Origin: an uncultured Clostridia bacterium
GTDB lineage: Bacteria; Bacillota_A; Clostridia; Christensenellales; CAG-138
NCBI GenBank assembly: GCA_937877295.1
Contig: CALFIV010000331.1
Span: 1-12,222 of the forward strand
DNA length: 12,222 nucleotides
Reading direction: 5' to 3'
The translations under genes were made by a program, and so were the position numbers. Positions 6,292 through 12,222 of this stretch are shown here, piece after piece; positions within the stretch are counted from its first letter, which is position 1; each line of letters begins with the position of its first letter. The notes below the pieces were generated by a model. That model was not told the DNA's origin. It saw only the letters and a program-made list of their open reading frames with translations, and made no database searches.

Positions 6292-8124
6292 TTATTTGAG
6301 GCGTTTGCCTTCGCCGTAAACGGCAACAATGTCCTTCGGTTCTGCAATGTAGACCGCACGGTCGAACCGCTCGCGCAAGGTCAGCATGGCCGTATCGGGA
6401 TATTCGCGATCGTCGATGACCACGGCATGCAGTTTGTCGCCCTTTTGGAAACCGGGCTTTGCACCGAAATACAGCGCGCCTGCCGTTGTACCGAGATAAT
6501 ACCCTTCAATCACCGATAAAAACGGCGTCTCCCATTGCGTTTCGATGCGCTTGTGCTTGGACGCGCGGATCGACATCTGAATGACGTTGAGCATCGAAAG
6601 ATGTGCGCCGCCCGCGATATCGCTGCCCAAGGTCACCTTGATCCCTTCATCAAGCATCGTCCGGATCGGCGCAATGCCGCTGCAGAGATTTGTATTGGAA
6701 TCGGCGCAATGCACGACGGTTACGCCGTGCCGTCTGATCGCCTCGCGCTCGCGCGGGTCGCTGTGCACGCAATGCGCCATCAGCGCATCGTTCTTCCAAA
6801 GCCCGTATTTTTCGTAGGTTTCCCAGTACTGTTCGCAATCCGGATGCAGGGAACGCACCCAGTCGATCTCGCTTCGGTTCTCGGAAAGATGCGACTGTAC
6901 CGGCAGCTTGCGCTCGTTGGCAAGCGTTCCGAGCCACGCCATCAGCTCGTCGGAGCACGAAGGCGTAAACCGCGGCGTAAGCATCGGACGGATGCGCGAA
7001 AACCGATCGCACGCATCGAGCCAGCGCAGCGTTTCACGCTTGCTCTCCTCTGTCGTTTCGCAATAGTAATCGGGGCTGTTGCGGTCCATATTGACCTTGC
7101 CGACGTAGCCGGAAATGCCCGCACGCTCCAGTTCCTCCATCAGGATCAGCGTCGCATCCGTATGGAGCGACGAGAACATACATACACGCGTTGTGCCGTA
7201 GCCGACAAGCCGGTCCGCCAGATTGCGGTAGTGCATCCGGGCATATTCGGGATCGGCAAACCTTGCTTCGGTGCGAAACGTATAGGTGTTGAGCCAGTCC
7301 AGGAGCGGCAGGTCCATGCCCATACCGAGCATAGGGTACTGCGGCGCATGCAGGTGCATATCGCAGAACGACTGCATGATCAGCGCGTCGCCGTAATCCG
7401 CAAGCTGCGCACTTTTGAATCGCTCCGGAAGCTTCTCGAACACGCCTTCGATCACGCCGTCGCCGTTCAGAACCATGTATCCGTTTTTGACCGCGTCGAG
7501 CACACCGAGCTGCGGTACGGACAGGATGTTGCCGTGCAGCGCATAGTATTGCGAACCGCTCTCGCGCACATCGATATCCGTCAACTCCTCAAGCGTCGCT
7601 TCGACCGTGGTCAAAAGCTCGGGATGCTTTGCGATCACCTGACTGCCGCCGATGTCTCCCGAAAGCGCCAAAAGCTCCGGAATCAAAGATTTCGGAAACA
7701 AGACGGGGTTGCCGCGCTTATCGTTTGCGATCGGCGCGACGATGCGTGTCGGATCTTGCTCAAACGTCCTGAGAAGCTTTTTAACCGTCTCTTCCCGGAC
7801 GCGAGGCTGATCCCCTACCGCATACAGAATCCCGTCCGGTTCGCTCTCTGAGGCCATGAGCGTCCCGAGCACAACGCTCGTCGCCATGCCTTCGCTTGCA
7901 TGCGCGTTCTCCGCAATGCGATAGCCCATCTGCATTGCGGTCTGTTTGCGCTCGCCCGCGTCGGGTTTCAGCACCGCAACGCGTACGCAAAACGAATCCT
8001 GCAGACGCGTGTAGAGCTCAAGCGCGTGCATCAGCATCGGCTTGCCGTCGATCGGATATGCCAGTTTGTCGCTGCCGAACCGTGTGCTGCTGCCCGCGGC
8101 GGCCAGTACCAATGCGATTTTCAT
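6292..8124 (-). CDS. Fusion of MocA-like cytidylyltransferase and guanine-deaminase-like amidohydrolase
   Basis: A single 610-residue frame with two domains. Residues 1-190 are a MobA/MocA-type nucleotidyltransferase: the nucleotide loop LAAAGSSTRFGSDK (8-20), the GDQP motif (104-107), and the MocA-like segment RGNPVLFPKSLIPELLALSGDIG. MocA makes the cytosine-dinucleotide molybdenum cofactor for xanthine-dehydrogenase-type enzymes. Residues 192-610 are an amidohydrolase closest to guanine deaminase (guanine to xanthine): HLH at 257-259 followed by APQYP...GMDLPLLDWLNTYTF, the SHLSE segment with H412 and E415, AHCVH with H451, and LGSD with D502. All expected metal ligands are present. There is no stop or start codon between the domains. 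The start ATG overlaps the hydantoinase stop by four bases (ATGA) and has AAAGG eight bases upstream. The exact substrate of the deaminase half is inferred by similarity. Confidence 0.9.
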   Translation of the reverse strand: MKIALVLAAAGSSTRFGSDKLAYPIDGKPMLMHALELYTRLQDSFCVRVAVLKPDAGERKQTAMQMGYRIAENAHASEGMATSVVLGTLMASESEPDGILYAVGDQPRVREETVKKLLRTFEQDPTRIVAPIANDKRGNPVLFPKSLIPELLALSGDIGGSQVIAKHPELLTTVEATLEELTDIDVRESGSQYYALHGNILSVPQLGVLDAVKNGYMVLNGDGVIEGVFEKLPERFKSAQLADYGDALIMQSFCDMHLHAPQYPMLGMGMDLPLLDWLNTYTFRTEARFADPEYARMHYRNLADRLVGYGTTRVCMFSSLHTDATLILMEELERAGISGYVGKVNMDRNSPDYYCETTEESKRETLRWLDACDRFSRIRPMLTPRFTPSCSDELMAWLGTLANERKLPVQSHLSENRSEIDWVRSLHPDCEQYWETYEKYGLWKNDALMAHCVHSDPREREAIRRHGVTVVHCADSNTNLCSGIAPIRTMLDEGIKVTLGSDIAGGAHLSMLNVIQMSIRASKHKRIETQWETPFLSVIEGYYLGTTAGALYFGAKPGFQKGDKLHAVVIDDREYPDTAMLTLRERFDRAVYIAEPKDIVAVYGEGKRLK

Positions 8125-9491
8125 TTGCGATACCTTTCACATGGATTGCGGAACACGTACCGTCCGCAGTACGGTTTGATGAGCTGCCCGTTTTCTACGA
8201 CAAGCTCACCGTTCAAGATGACGTCGCGCGTACGTCCCGCGGCCTCCATTCCCTCATAGGGCGAATTGTCGCATGCGTGCAGATTGGTTTTCCATGAGAT
8301 CGTATGCGGATCGTTCGGATCGAAGACGACCACATCCGCATCACTGCCTGCGCGTAAAACGCCTTTTTTCGGATACATGCCGAACAGACGCGCCGCGCGT
8401 TCGGAAAGAAGCAGCGCCATCCGCTCCGGCGTGATCGCGCCGGTTTTCACTGCGTAGGTATAGATAAGCTCCGCGCGGTTCTGCACGCCCGCGCCGCCGT
8501 TCGGGATCTTGGAGAAATCGTCCTTGCCCATTGCCTTCTGCGCCATGGTAAACGAGCAATGGTCTGTTCCGATGAAATCGATGTCCTTTCTTTGCATGCC
8601 GTTGAGGATCGCCGCGCGGTCGCGCGCTTCGCGCAGCGGCGGAGACATCACGAACTTTACGCCGTCCGGATCGGCATAGCGGGATACGTCGAGCGTGATA
8701 TACTGCGGACACGATTCCGCATAGACCTCCACGCCGCGTTTTCTGGCATTGCGCACCTCTTCGAGTCCGTCCGCAGTGGACAAATGCACCACCCATGCAG
8801 GCGCGCCGGAAAGCTCCGCAATGCGCATCAGCCGCGCCACGCCTTCCGCTTCGACCGCCTGCGGCCGCGAAACCGGGTGCGCCGTGGAATCCATATGACC
8901 CTTTGCCTTTTCCTCGGCGATGCGCGCTTGCAGCACATCGTAGTTTTCGCAATGTACGCCGATGATGCCGCCGCGTTCGTTGATGAACTTCTGGGCGTCG
9001 TAGATCTGTCCGTCGTTGACCTTCATGGCGTCATAGACCATGTACATCTTAAACGAGCTGACGCCCTCCCGGAACATGTCGTCGACCTCAGCTTTGCGTT
9101 CATCGTTCCATTCGGAGACCGCCATGTGGAAGCCGTAGTTGCAGCTGCTTTTTTCGGCCTTTTTGTGCCAAAGCTCAAGCGCGTCGTGCATCGTCATGCC
9201 CTTATCCTGTGTCGCGAAATCGAGTACCGTCGTTGTGCCGCCGACAACCGCCGCCTTTGTACCGGTCTCGAAATTATCCGCCGTGACCGTCGTTCCGAGA
9301 TCGAGATCGAAATGCGTGTGCGTGTCGATGAATCCGGCAAACACATAGCAGCCTGCTGCGTCAATGACGCGATCTGCCTCCGCTTCGATGTCCGGCGCGA
9401 TCCTTGCGATCTTCCCGTCCCGTATCAGGACGTCCGCTTGCTTTTTACCCGTCGAGCGCACCACCGTGCCGTTTTTGATCAAGATCTGCAT
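8121..9491 (-). CDS. Hydantoinase / dihydropyrimidinase-family cyclic amidohydrolase
   Basis: A 456-residue binuclear-metal amidohydrolase that opens cyclic ureides such as hydantoins or dihydropyrimidines. Seen motifs: DTHTH with H58 and H60, the carbamylated lysine K148 in SSFKMYM, H180 in GVHCENYD, H236 in WVVHLSTADG, and the final metal aspartate D310 in GTDHCSF. Length matches D-hydantoinases (about 460). The frame is open to 9686, but the first part is antisense to nothing meaningful and crosses the promoter and a terminator. The ATG at 9491 with GGGAGG nine bases upstream is the start, giving MQILIKNGTVV, the normal family N-terminus. It is the first gene of an operon with the MocA-guanine deaminase fusion, which favours a purine- or hydantoin-type substrate. 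It cannot be told apart here from dihydropyrimidinase or D-phenylhydantoinase. Confidence 0.9.
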   Translation of the reverse strand: MQILIKNGTVVRSTGKKQADVLIRDGKIARIAPDIEAEADRVIDAAGCYVFAGFIDTHTHFDLDLGTTVTADNFETGTKAAVVGGTTTVLDFATQDKGMTMHDALELWHKKAEKSSCNYGFHMAVSEWNDERKAEVDDMFREGVSSFKMYMVYDAMKVNDGQIYDAQKFINERGGIIGVHCENYDVLQARIAEEKAKGHMDSTAHPVSRPQAVEAEGVARLMRIAELSGAPAWVVHLSTADGLEEVRNARKRGVEVYAESCPQYITLDVSRYADPDGVKFVMSPPLREARDRAAILNGMQRKDIDFIGTDHCSFTMAQKAMGKDDFSKIPNGGAGVQNRAELIYTYAVKTGAITPERMALLLSERAARLFGMYPKKGVLRAGSDADVVVFDPNDPHTISWKTNLHACDNSPYEGMEAAGRTRDVILNGELVVENGQLIKPYCGRYVFRNPCERYRK

Positions 9492-9523
9492 GACCGTTCG
9501 CCTCCCGAAAATTTTACAAATAT

Positions 9524-9552
9524 ATGATATCATAAATGTGCTTGTTTCGCAA
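9524..9552 (-). promoter_or_regulatory. Promoter of the hydantoinase-deaminase operon
   Basis: Minus strand: TTGCGA (9547-9552), 17 bases, TATCAT (9524-9529), with TGA directly before the -10 box (extended -10). It lies 33 bases upstream of the hydantoinase ATG and just after the terminator of the preceding gene. The -10 box lies inside the palindrome ATATGATATCATA, which might also bind a regulator. Confidence 0.7.
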
Positions 9553-9558
9553 GGCATG

Positions 9559-9581
9559 AAAAAGCGCCGGCTTGCGGCGCT
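9559..9581 (-). terminator. Rho-independent terminator after the 188-residue protein gene
   Basis: Minus strand: 7-bp stem AGCGCCG / CGGCGCT with loop CAAGC, followed by a run of T residues. It begins a few bases after the stop codon at 9587. Confidence 0.85.
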
Positions 9582-9586
9582 CCGGT

Positions 9587-10153
9587 TCAGTTCAGCTCCG
9601 ATACATACGGAAACTTTTGTTCGAGAAAGAAGCGATAGTCCGGCGAGGCGTTGCGGTACTCTTCCGGAATGGTCCGTCTGAGCCACTCGTGCATCTTCTC
9701 GGGCGCGTCCGCATATCGCATGATGACAATCTTCCCCTCCCGTTCGGCTTCGAGCAGCGCCTTTAAAGCGTCCGGTATGAACTCACAGGATGCGACTGCA
9801 ACCGGCTCATCGGCATAATACGCGTCGCGAATGTTTGCAAACGGCACGATCGCTTTGCTGTTTTCGACCGCGTACAGATATCCGGAAACGCCGCTGTAAG
9901 TTTCGGCGAGCGCATTTTCGTAGTATTCCTCAAACCGCAGGAGTCCGTCTTTTGTGAACCCGTAGCTTGCCCATTTCTGCCACTTGCCGGTATGCGCAAA
10001 GCTGCATTCTCTGCAAGTCTTCTCGACCGCATTGGAAAGATACACCAGCGTGTTTTCGCGCTTTGCGGAAAAGTAGATGCGCGGTACGCCTTCGTTTGAG
10101 ATGCGAGGCTCAAGCATTGAGATGCCCGGTGTCTGCGAAGCGTGATAGAGCAT
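9587..10153 (-). CDS. Conserved-looking protein of unknown function (188 residues)
   Basis: Not recognised with certainty. The N-terminus reads MLYHASQTPGISMLEPRISNEG, then RIYFSAKRENTLVYLSNAVEK. The pattern 'YHAS...L.P..S' followed by a 'VY.S....' strand recalls proteins with an ADP-ribosyltransferase-like fold, but I see no complete catalytic triad and treat this only as a hint. No signal peptide or membrane segment is visible; two cysteines (TCRECSF) occur near residue 48. The start is well supported by TAGGAGG four bases upstream. It follows the DUF3795-type gene by 20 bases and ends in its own terminator, so the two form a small operon. An enzymatic role is not claimed. Confidence 0.75.
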   Translation of the reverse strand: MLYHASQTPGISMLEPRISNEGVPRIYFSAKRENTLVYLSNAVEKTCRECSFAHTGKWQKWASYGFTKDGLLRFEEYYENALAETYSGVSGYLYAVENSKAIVPFANIRDAYYADEPVAVASCEFIPDALKALLEAEREGKIVIMRYADAPEKMHEWLRRTIPEEYRNASPDYRFFLEQKFPYVSELN

Positions 10154-10173
10154 AGGACCTCCTATAACATGTG

Positions 10174-10548
10174 TCAGCGTTTGCCTGTCCGAATGAACGC
10201 GATCAGCGTTTCGGCATCGTCAAAGCCGTCATAATCGCCGACAACGCCTTCACGGTGATAGACCACGCCGTTTTGTTCGTTGCGTTCGAGACAGTCCAAC
10301 AACGCCTTTTCGCCGTATCGCTTTGCAAACAAAGTGAATCCGTACGGCTTGATCTTGGAGAGCAGCCCTTTTCGGCAGTCTTTACCGCACGTATAGCAAT
10401 GATACAGCCCTTTTTCGATGGAACATCTGCGGTTTTCACACCATTGCTTGTCTGGACAGTTCCCCGAATTACACCCGCTGCAATGCGTATTCTCACTGCA
10501 AAGACAGCACGCAAGTCCGCATCGTCCGATCCCCAGTTCTCTTTTCAT
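10174..10548 (-). CDS. Cysteine-rich DUF3795-type protein
   Basis: A 124-residue protein with 12 cysteines within residues 10-58 (GRCGLACCLCSENTHCSGC, then CPDKQWC, C42, HCYTCGKDC), plus one later. The opening CGLxCxxC...CxGC pattern is that of the DUF3795 family, small presumably metal-binding proteins of unknown role. The C-terminal part (YGEKALLDCLERNEQNGVVYHRE) is a short helical region. The frame is open to 10614, but the first 22 codons cover the promoter and terminator. The ATG at 10548 with GGAGGG six bases upstream is the start. It is first in a two-gene unit. Confidence 0.85.
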   Translation of the reverse strand: MKRELGIGRCGLACCLCSENTHCSGCNSGNCPDKQWCENRRCSIEKGLYHCYTCGKDCRKGLLSKIKPYGFTLFAKRYGEKALLDCLERNEQNGVVYHREGVVGDYDGFDDAETLIAFIRTGKR

Positions 10549-10568
10549 GCCGATCCCTCCGTAAGAAC

Positions 10569-10597
10569 AGTTTACCACGTGCACAGGAAAGCTGCAA
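10569..10597 (-). promoter_or_regulatory. Promoter of the DUF3795 gene
   Basis: Minus strand: TTGCAG (10592-10597), 17 bases, TAAACT (10569-10574). It lies directly downstream of the terminator of the aminopeptidase remnant and about 20 bases upstream of the ATG at 10548. Confidence 0.7.
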
Positions 10598-10598
10598 G

Positions 10599-10625
10599 AA
10601 AAAAACCGCCTCAATCATGAGGCGG
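10599..10625 (-). terminator. Rho-independent terminator of the aminopeptidase remnant
   Basis: Minus strand: perfect 8-bp stem CCGCCTCA / TGAGGCGG with a four-base loop, followed by seven T residues. It starts about 10 bases after the stop at 10636. Its good state suggests the gene was active until recently. Confidence 0.9.
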
Positions 10626-10635
10626 GATACGGATT

Positions 10636-11154
10636 TCAGACTTCGAACGCCCATCTGCCGCGGCGGGAAACGGGAACCGTTTTGCCCTCCTTTGTCACCG
10701 CATCGATGTCCAGACCCTCGTAGCCGATCATGAAGTCGTTGTGCTCCATGGAGTCGTTGACGCCCATTTGGCGACATTCCCCAAGTGTCTTGTCCTCAAA
10801 GCCGCGGATGGTGTTCGTAAAGCCCATGCTGAGCGCCAAATGACAAGCGGCATTTTCGTCGAACAGGGTATCGTAGAACAGCAAGCCGGACTCGGAGATC
10901 GGGGAATCCACCGGCACCAGCGCACACTCCCCGAGATAAGCCGCGCCCTCGTCCATTGAGATCATCTGCTCCAGCAGCGCCGGATTCTTTTCGGCGTGCA
11001 CCTCCACAGCCCTGCCTTTCGGCAGTCCGGGAAAGACCTTCTTTGCCCAAGCCGCGCCGGGCACAGCGGCGATGCACCACTGCTGCTTGTTTTCCATCTC
11101 GTCATAGTAGGGCTTTACGATCGGCCAGCTCTTTCGGTCGGCCTTGCGGTTCTT
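10636..11154 (-). pseudogene. Decayed M29-family aminopeptidase (5'-truncated, internal deletion)
   Basis: M29 aminopeptidases (AmpS/AmpT/PepS type) are metal-dependent exopeptidases of about 400-415 residues. Here two pieces are joined in frame. The first is KSWPIVKPYYDEMENKQQWCIAAVPGAAWAKKVFPGL, from the first third. The second is KGRAVEVHAEKN followed by GAAYLGECALVPVDSPISESGLLFYDTLFDENAACHLA...SMEHNDFMIG, the C-terminal catalytic part. Roughly 140 residues between them, including a metal ligand, are missing, and about the first 100 residues are also gone. Remaining ligand positions are the Glu in YLGE, the His in ACHLA, and His/Asp in EHNDF; the usual tyrosine seven residues after ACH appears to be Phe. 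The frame stays open to 11253, but codons beyond 11154 encode a repeat island and hairpin. No ribosome binding site or proper start is seen. Confidence 0.8.
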
Positions 11155-11323
11155 GGTTGTATCACATCCAAGGATTTTCTGAAGACCACTTCTGATTGCA
11201 GTCAGGGGTGGTCTTTTCTTTTGCAGTTCTTGGTCAGTTCCTGCTTGGTTCAAGGTGGATTGACCACCAAGAACCGCTGAAAATGCAGGAAAATCAAGGG
11301 TTTAGCGGTTCAAGGTTCTTGGT
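11147..11323. repeat. Repeated GGTTCTTGGT words, three direct and one inverted
   Basis: The word GGTTCTTGGT occurs at 11149-11158 and 11314-11323 on the plus strand, as GTTCTTGGT at 11226-11234, and inverted at 11266-11275. Copies at 11149 and 11314 and the inverted one are preceded by GC. The inverted copy (CACCAAGAACCGCT, 11265-11278) can pair with AGCGGTTC...TTCTTGGTG (11304-11322), and GGTTCAAGGTGG at 11248-11259 can pair with CCACCAAGAACC. The first copy marks the point where aminopeptidase homology ends. It looks like a remnant of a small non-coding mobile element; no transposase is present. Confidence 0.6.
11183..11222 (+). terminator. Long-stem terminator-like hairpin on the plus strand
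   Basis: A 13-bp stem (two G-T pairs) from 11183 to 11214 with loop TTGCAG, followed by TTTTCTTTT. It has the form of a rho-independent terminator reading rightward, although every gene from 6148 to the right edge is on the minus strand. It lies inside the open frame that precedes the aminopeptidase remnant and shows that this part is not coding. Confidence 0.7.
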
Positions 11324-11364
11324 GCTTTCTTCTGCTACTATATATTCTTTTATTTTATTGTTCT

Positions 11365-11379
11365 TGATGTATTACATCA
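11365..11379. repeat. 15-base perfect palindrome
   Basis: TGATGTA-T-TACATCA. It lies in an AT-rich stretch between the repeat words and the hairpin at 11381. Possible binding or recombination site, with no supporting evidence beyond symmetry. Confidence 0.45.
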
Positions 11380-11380
11380 G

Positions 11381-11415
11381 GAAACCCTTGAAAATACTGG
11401 ATTTCCAAGGGTTTC
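11381..11415. repeat. Hairpin with 10-bp perfect arms downstream of rpsI
   Basis: GAAACCCTTG (11381-11390) pairs with CAAGGGTTTC (11406-11415); the pairing continues after one mismatch with AAAT/ATTT, leaving a five-base loop. The CAAGGGTTT word also occurs at 11295-11303. It lies 26 bases past the rpsI stop and could halt transcription, but no T-run follows on the minus strand, so it is not a classical terminator. Confidence 0.55.
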
Positions 11416-11441
11416 TGTGTTGTCTTGCAAGGTGTCCTAAA

Positions 11442-11834
11442 TTATCTCTTGGAGAACTGGGGTGCACGACGGGCTGCATGCAGACCGTACTTTTTGCGCT
11501 CCTTCATTCTCGGATCGCGGGTCAAGAACCCTGCCTTCTTCAGCGTGCCGCGAAGCTCGGGATCTGCGTTGAGCAGCGCGCGGGAGATACCGTGACGGAT
11601 CGCGCCGGCCTGACCGGTCGTGCCGCCGCCGTAGACGTTGACGTTGACGTCATACTTGTCGGTGAGGTTCGTGAGAGCCAAGGGTGCACGGACGATCATC
11701 TTGAGAGTTTCGAGGCCGAAATACTCGTCGATGTCACGCTTGTTGATCGTGATTGTGCCTGTGCCGGGAAGAAGACGAACGCGCGCGACGGACTTTTTAC
11801 GTCTGCCTGTGCCGATATAAGCGATTTTTGCCAT
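11442..11834 (-). CDS. rpsI: 30S ribosomal protein uS9
   Basis: Complete at 130 residues, the standard length. It shows the family signature: [16 protein letters not shown] at the N-terminus, the [19 protein letters not shown] segment in the middle, and the basic C-terminal tail ending PQFSKR, which reaches towards the P-site tRNA in the ribosome. The start is supported by GGAGAAAG just upstream. It follows rplM by 18 bases, the normal rplM-rpsI operon. Confidence 0.98.
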   Translation of the reverse strand: MAKIAYIGTGRRKKSVARVRLLPGTGTITINKRDIDEYFGLETLKMIVRAPLALTNLTDKYDVNVNVYGGGTTGQAGAIRHGISRALLNADPELRGTLKKAGFLTRDPRMKERKKYGLHAARRAPQFSKR

Positions 11835-11852
11835 AGTCTTTCTCCTTCCTGA

Positions 11853-12222
11853 TTATTTGAGCTCCAGCGTCTTGGGCTGCTGTGCTTCGTGATTGTGATC
11901 CGGACCTCTGTAGACGCGAAGCTTCTTGAGCATCTTGTCGCCCAGCGGGCCTTTCGGCATCATGCGGCGGATGGACTCATACACCGCGAACTCCGGCTTG
12001 GTTTCGAGCAGGGTGCGATAGGAGACCTCTTTGATTCCGCCCGGGAAACCGGTGTGGTGGATGTGCTTCTTCTGATCGAGCTTCTTGCCGGTCAGACGAA
12101 CCTTCTCAGCATTGATGATGATCACATGGTCACCGCAATCAACGTGAGGCGTAAAAATGGGCTTATGCTTACCGCGGAGAATCGCAGCAACCTGGCTGGA
12201 CAGACGGCCCAGAACCATGTCC
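11853..12222 (-). CDS. rplM: 50S ribosomal protein uL13 (5' end outside the window)
   Basis: About 123 C-terminal residues of roughly 143-145 are present. Seen are [38 protein letters not shown], the [19 protein letters not shown] segment and [20 protein letters not shown], all typical of uL13, an early-assembling 23S rRNA-binding protein. The in-frame ATG at 12218 is internal: the family normally has about 20 more residues before this point, and the frame is open to the edge (codon GAC at 12219-12221). First gene of the rplM-rpsI operon. Confidence 0.97.
   Translation of the reverse strand, partial: DMVLGRLSSQVAAILRGKHKPIFTPHVDCGDHVIIINAEKVRLTGKKLDQKKHIHHTGFPGGIKEVSYRTLLETKPEFAVYESIRRMMPKGPLGDKMLKKLRVYRGPDHNHEAQQPKTLELK

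Noticed and set aside
6535..7851. 438-codon open frame on the plus strand, antisense to the MocA-guanine deaminase gene
   Set aside because: Translation is rich in R, H, D and V with no domain or motif. The opposite strand carries clear catalytic motifs across the same stretch. Long shadow frames are common with this codon usage.
8559..9527. 322-codon open frame on the plus strand, antisense to the hydantoinase
   Set aside because: Low-complexity R/H/D-rich shadow of a well-supported gene, and no ribosome binding site was noticed.
9492..9686. N-terminal 65-codon extension of the hydantoinase frame
   Set aside because: It spans the operon promoter and the terminator of the upstream gene. The family N-terminus begins at the ATG at 9491 with a good ribosome binding site.
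11155..11253. 33-residue N-terminal extension of the aminopeptidase remnant
   Set aside because: Encoded by the terminator-like hairpin and repeat words. No resemblance to M29 proteins and no ribosome binding site.
11155..11441. CRISPR array or phage attachment site in the repeat island
   Set aside because: Repeats are only 9-10 bases, irregularly spaced and in mixed orientation. No cas gene, integrase or tRNA is nearby.
1..12222. A new defence or other dedicated multi-gene system
   Set aside because: Nearly all genes are recognisable housekeeping or metabolic genes. The only unknowns are the membrane protein at 5222-6148 and the DUF3795-linked pair, and nothing in them shows nuclease, toxin or recombinase motifs.

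Overview
The window reads as Firmicutes (Clostridia-like) DNA. Supporting signs are strong Shine-Dalgarno sites, sigma-A type promoters with 17-18 nt spacers, an rsmB-rlmN-stp-kinase cluster, and an rplM-rpsI ribosomal pair. No CRISPR array, recombinase, tRNA, rRNA or recognisable defence system is visible.

Positions 1-2952 (all minus strand) hold a housekeeping cluster: rsmB lacking its N-terminal domain, rlmN, stp (PP2C phosphatase), and the first 11 codons of a gene that by position should be the PASTA-type Ser/Thr kinase. The genes are tightly coupled. Their codon use (ATA, AGA, AGG common) differs from everything to the right, where CGC/GCG-type codons dominate. Near 2887-2918 the broken rsmB is joined to what looks like the promoter, ribosome binding site and first codons of a different gene (rsmD-like). 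The simplest reading is that two genomes, or two distant loci, meet here, most likely as an assembly chimera.

Positions 2953-5671 (plus strand) hold alr (alanine racemase) with a near-consensus promoter and its own UUCG-loop terminator, then a YibE/F-family membrane protein. The YibE/F promoter sits so close to the ATG that the mRNA should be leaderless. Convergent to it is an unidentified multi-pass membrane protein whose reading frame runs about 450 nt into the antisense of yibE.

Positions 6177-9552 (minus strand) form a purine/hydantoin-type catabolic operon. It has one promoter, a cyclic amidohydrolase (hydantoinase/dihydropyrimidinase family), then a single 610-codon gene that fuses a MocA-like cytidylyltransferase domain to a guanine-deaminase-like amidohydrolase. 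An inverted copy pair of the widespread 'HSERSEES'-type intergenic repeat lies just downstream. The fusion suggests coupling of guanine breakdown to molybdenum hydroxylase cofactor maturation. It is the most interesting protein-level observation here.

Positions 9559-10625 (minus) carry a two-gene unit (a Cys-rich DUF3795-type protein and a 188-residue protein of unknown function) with clear promoter and terminators. Positions 10636-11154 are a decayed M29 aminopeptidase, truncated at the 5' end and internally deleted. It abuts an AT-richer island of about 290 nt (11155-11441) packed with inverted and direct repeats and a terminator pointing against all neighbouring genes. The window closes with rpsI and a 5'-truncated rplM on the minus strand.
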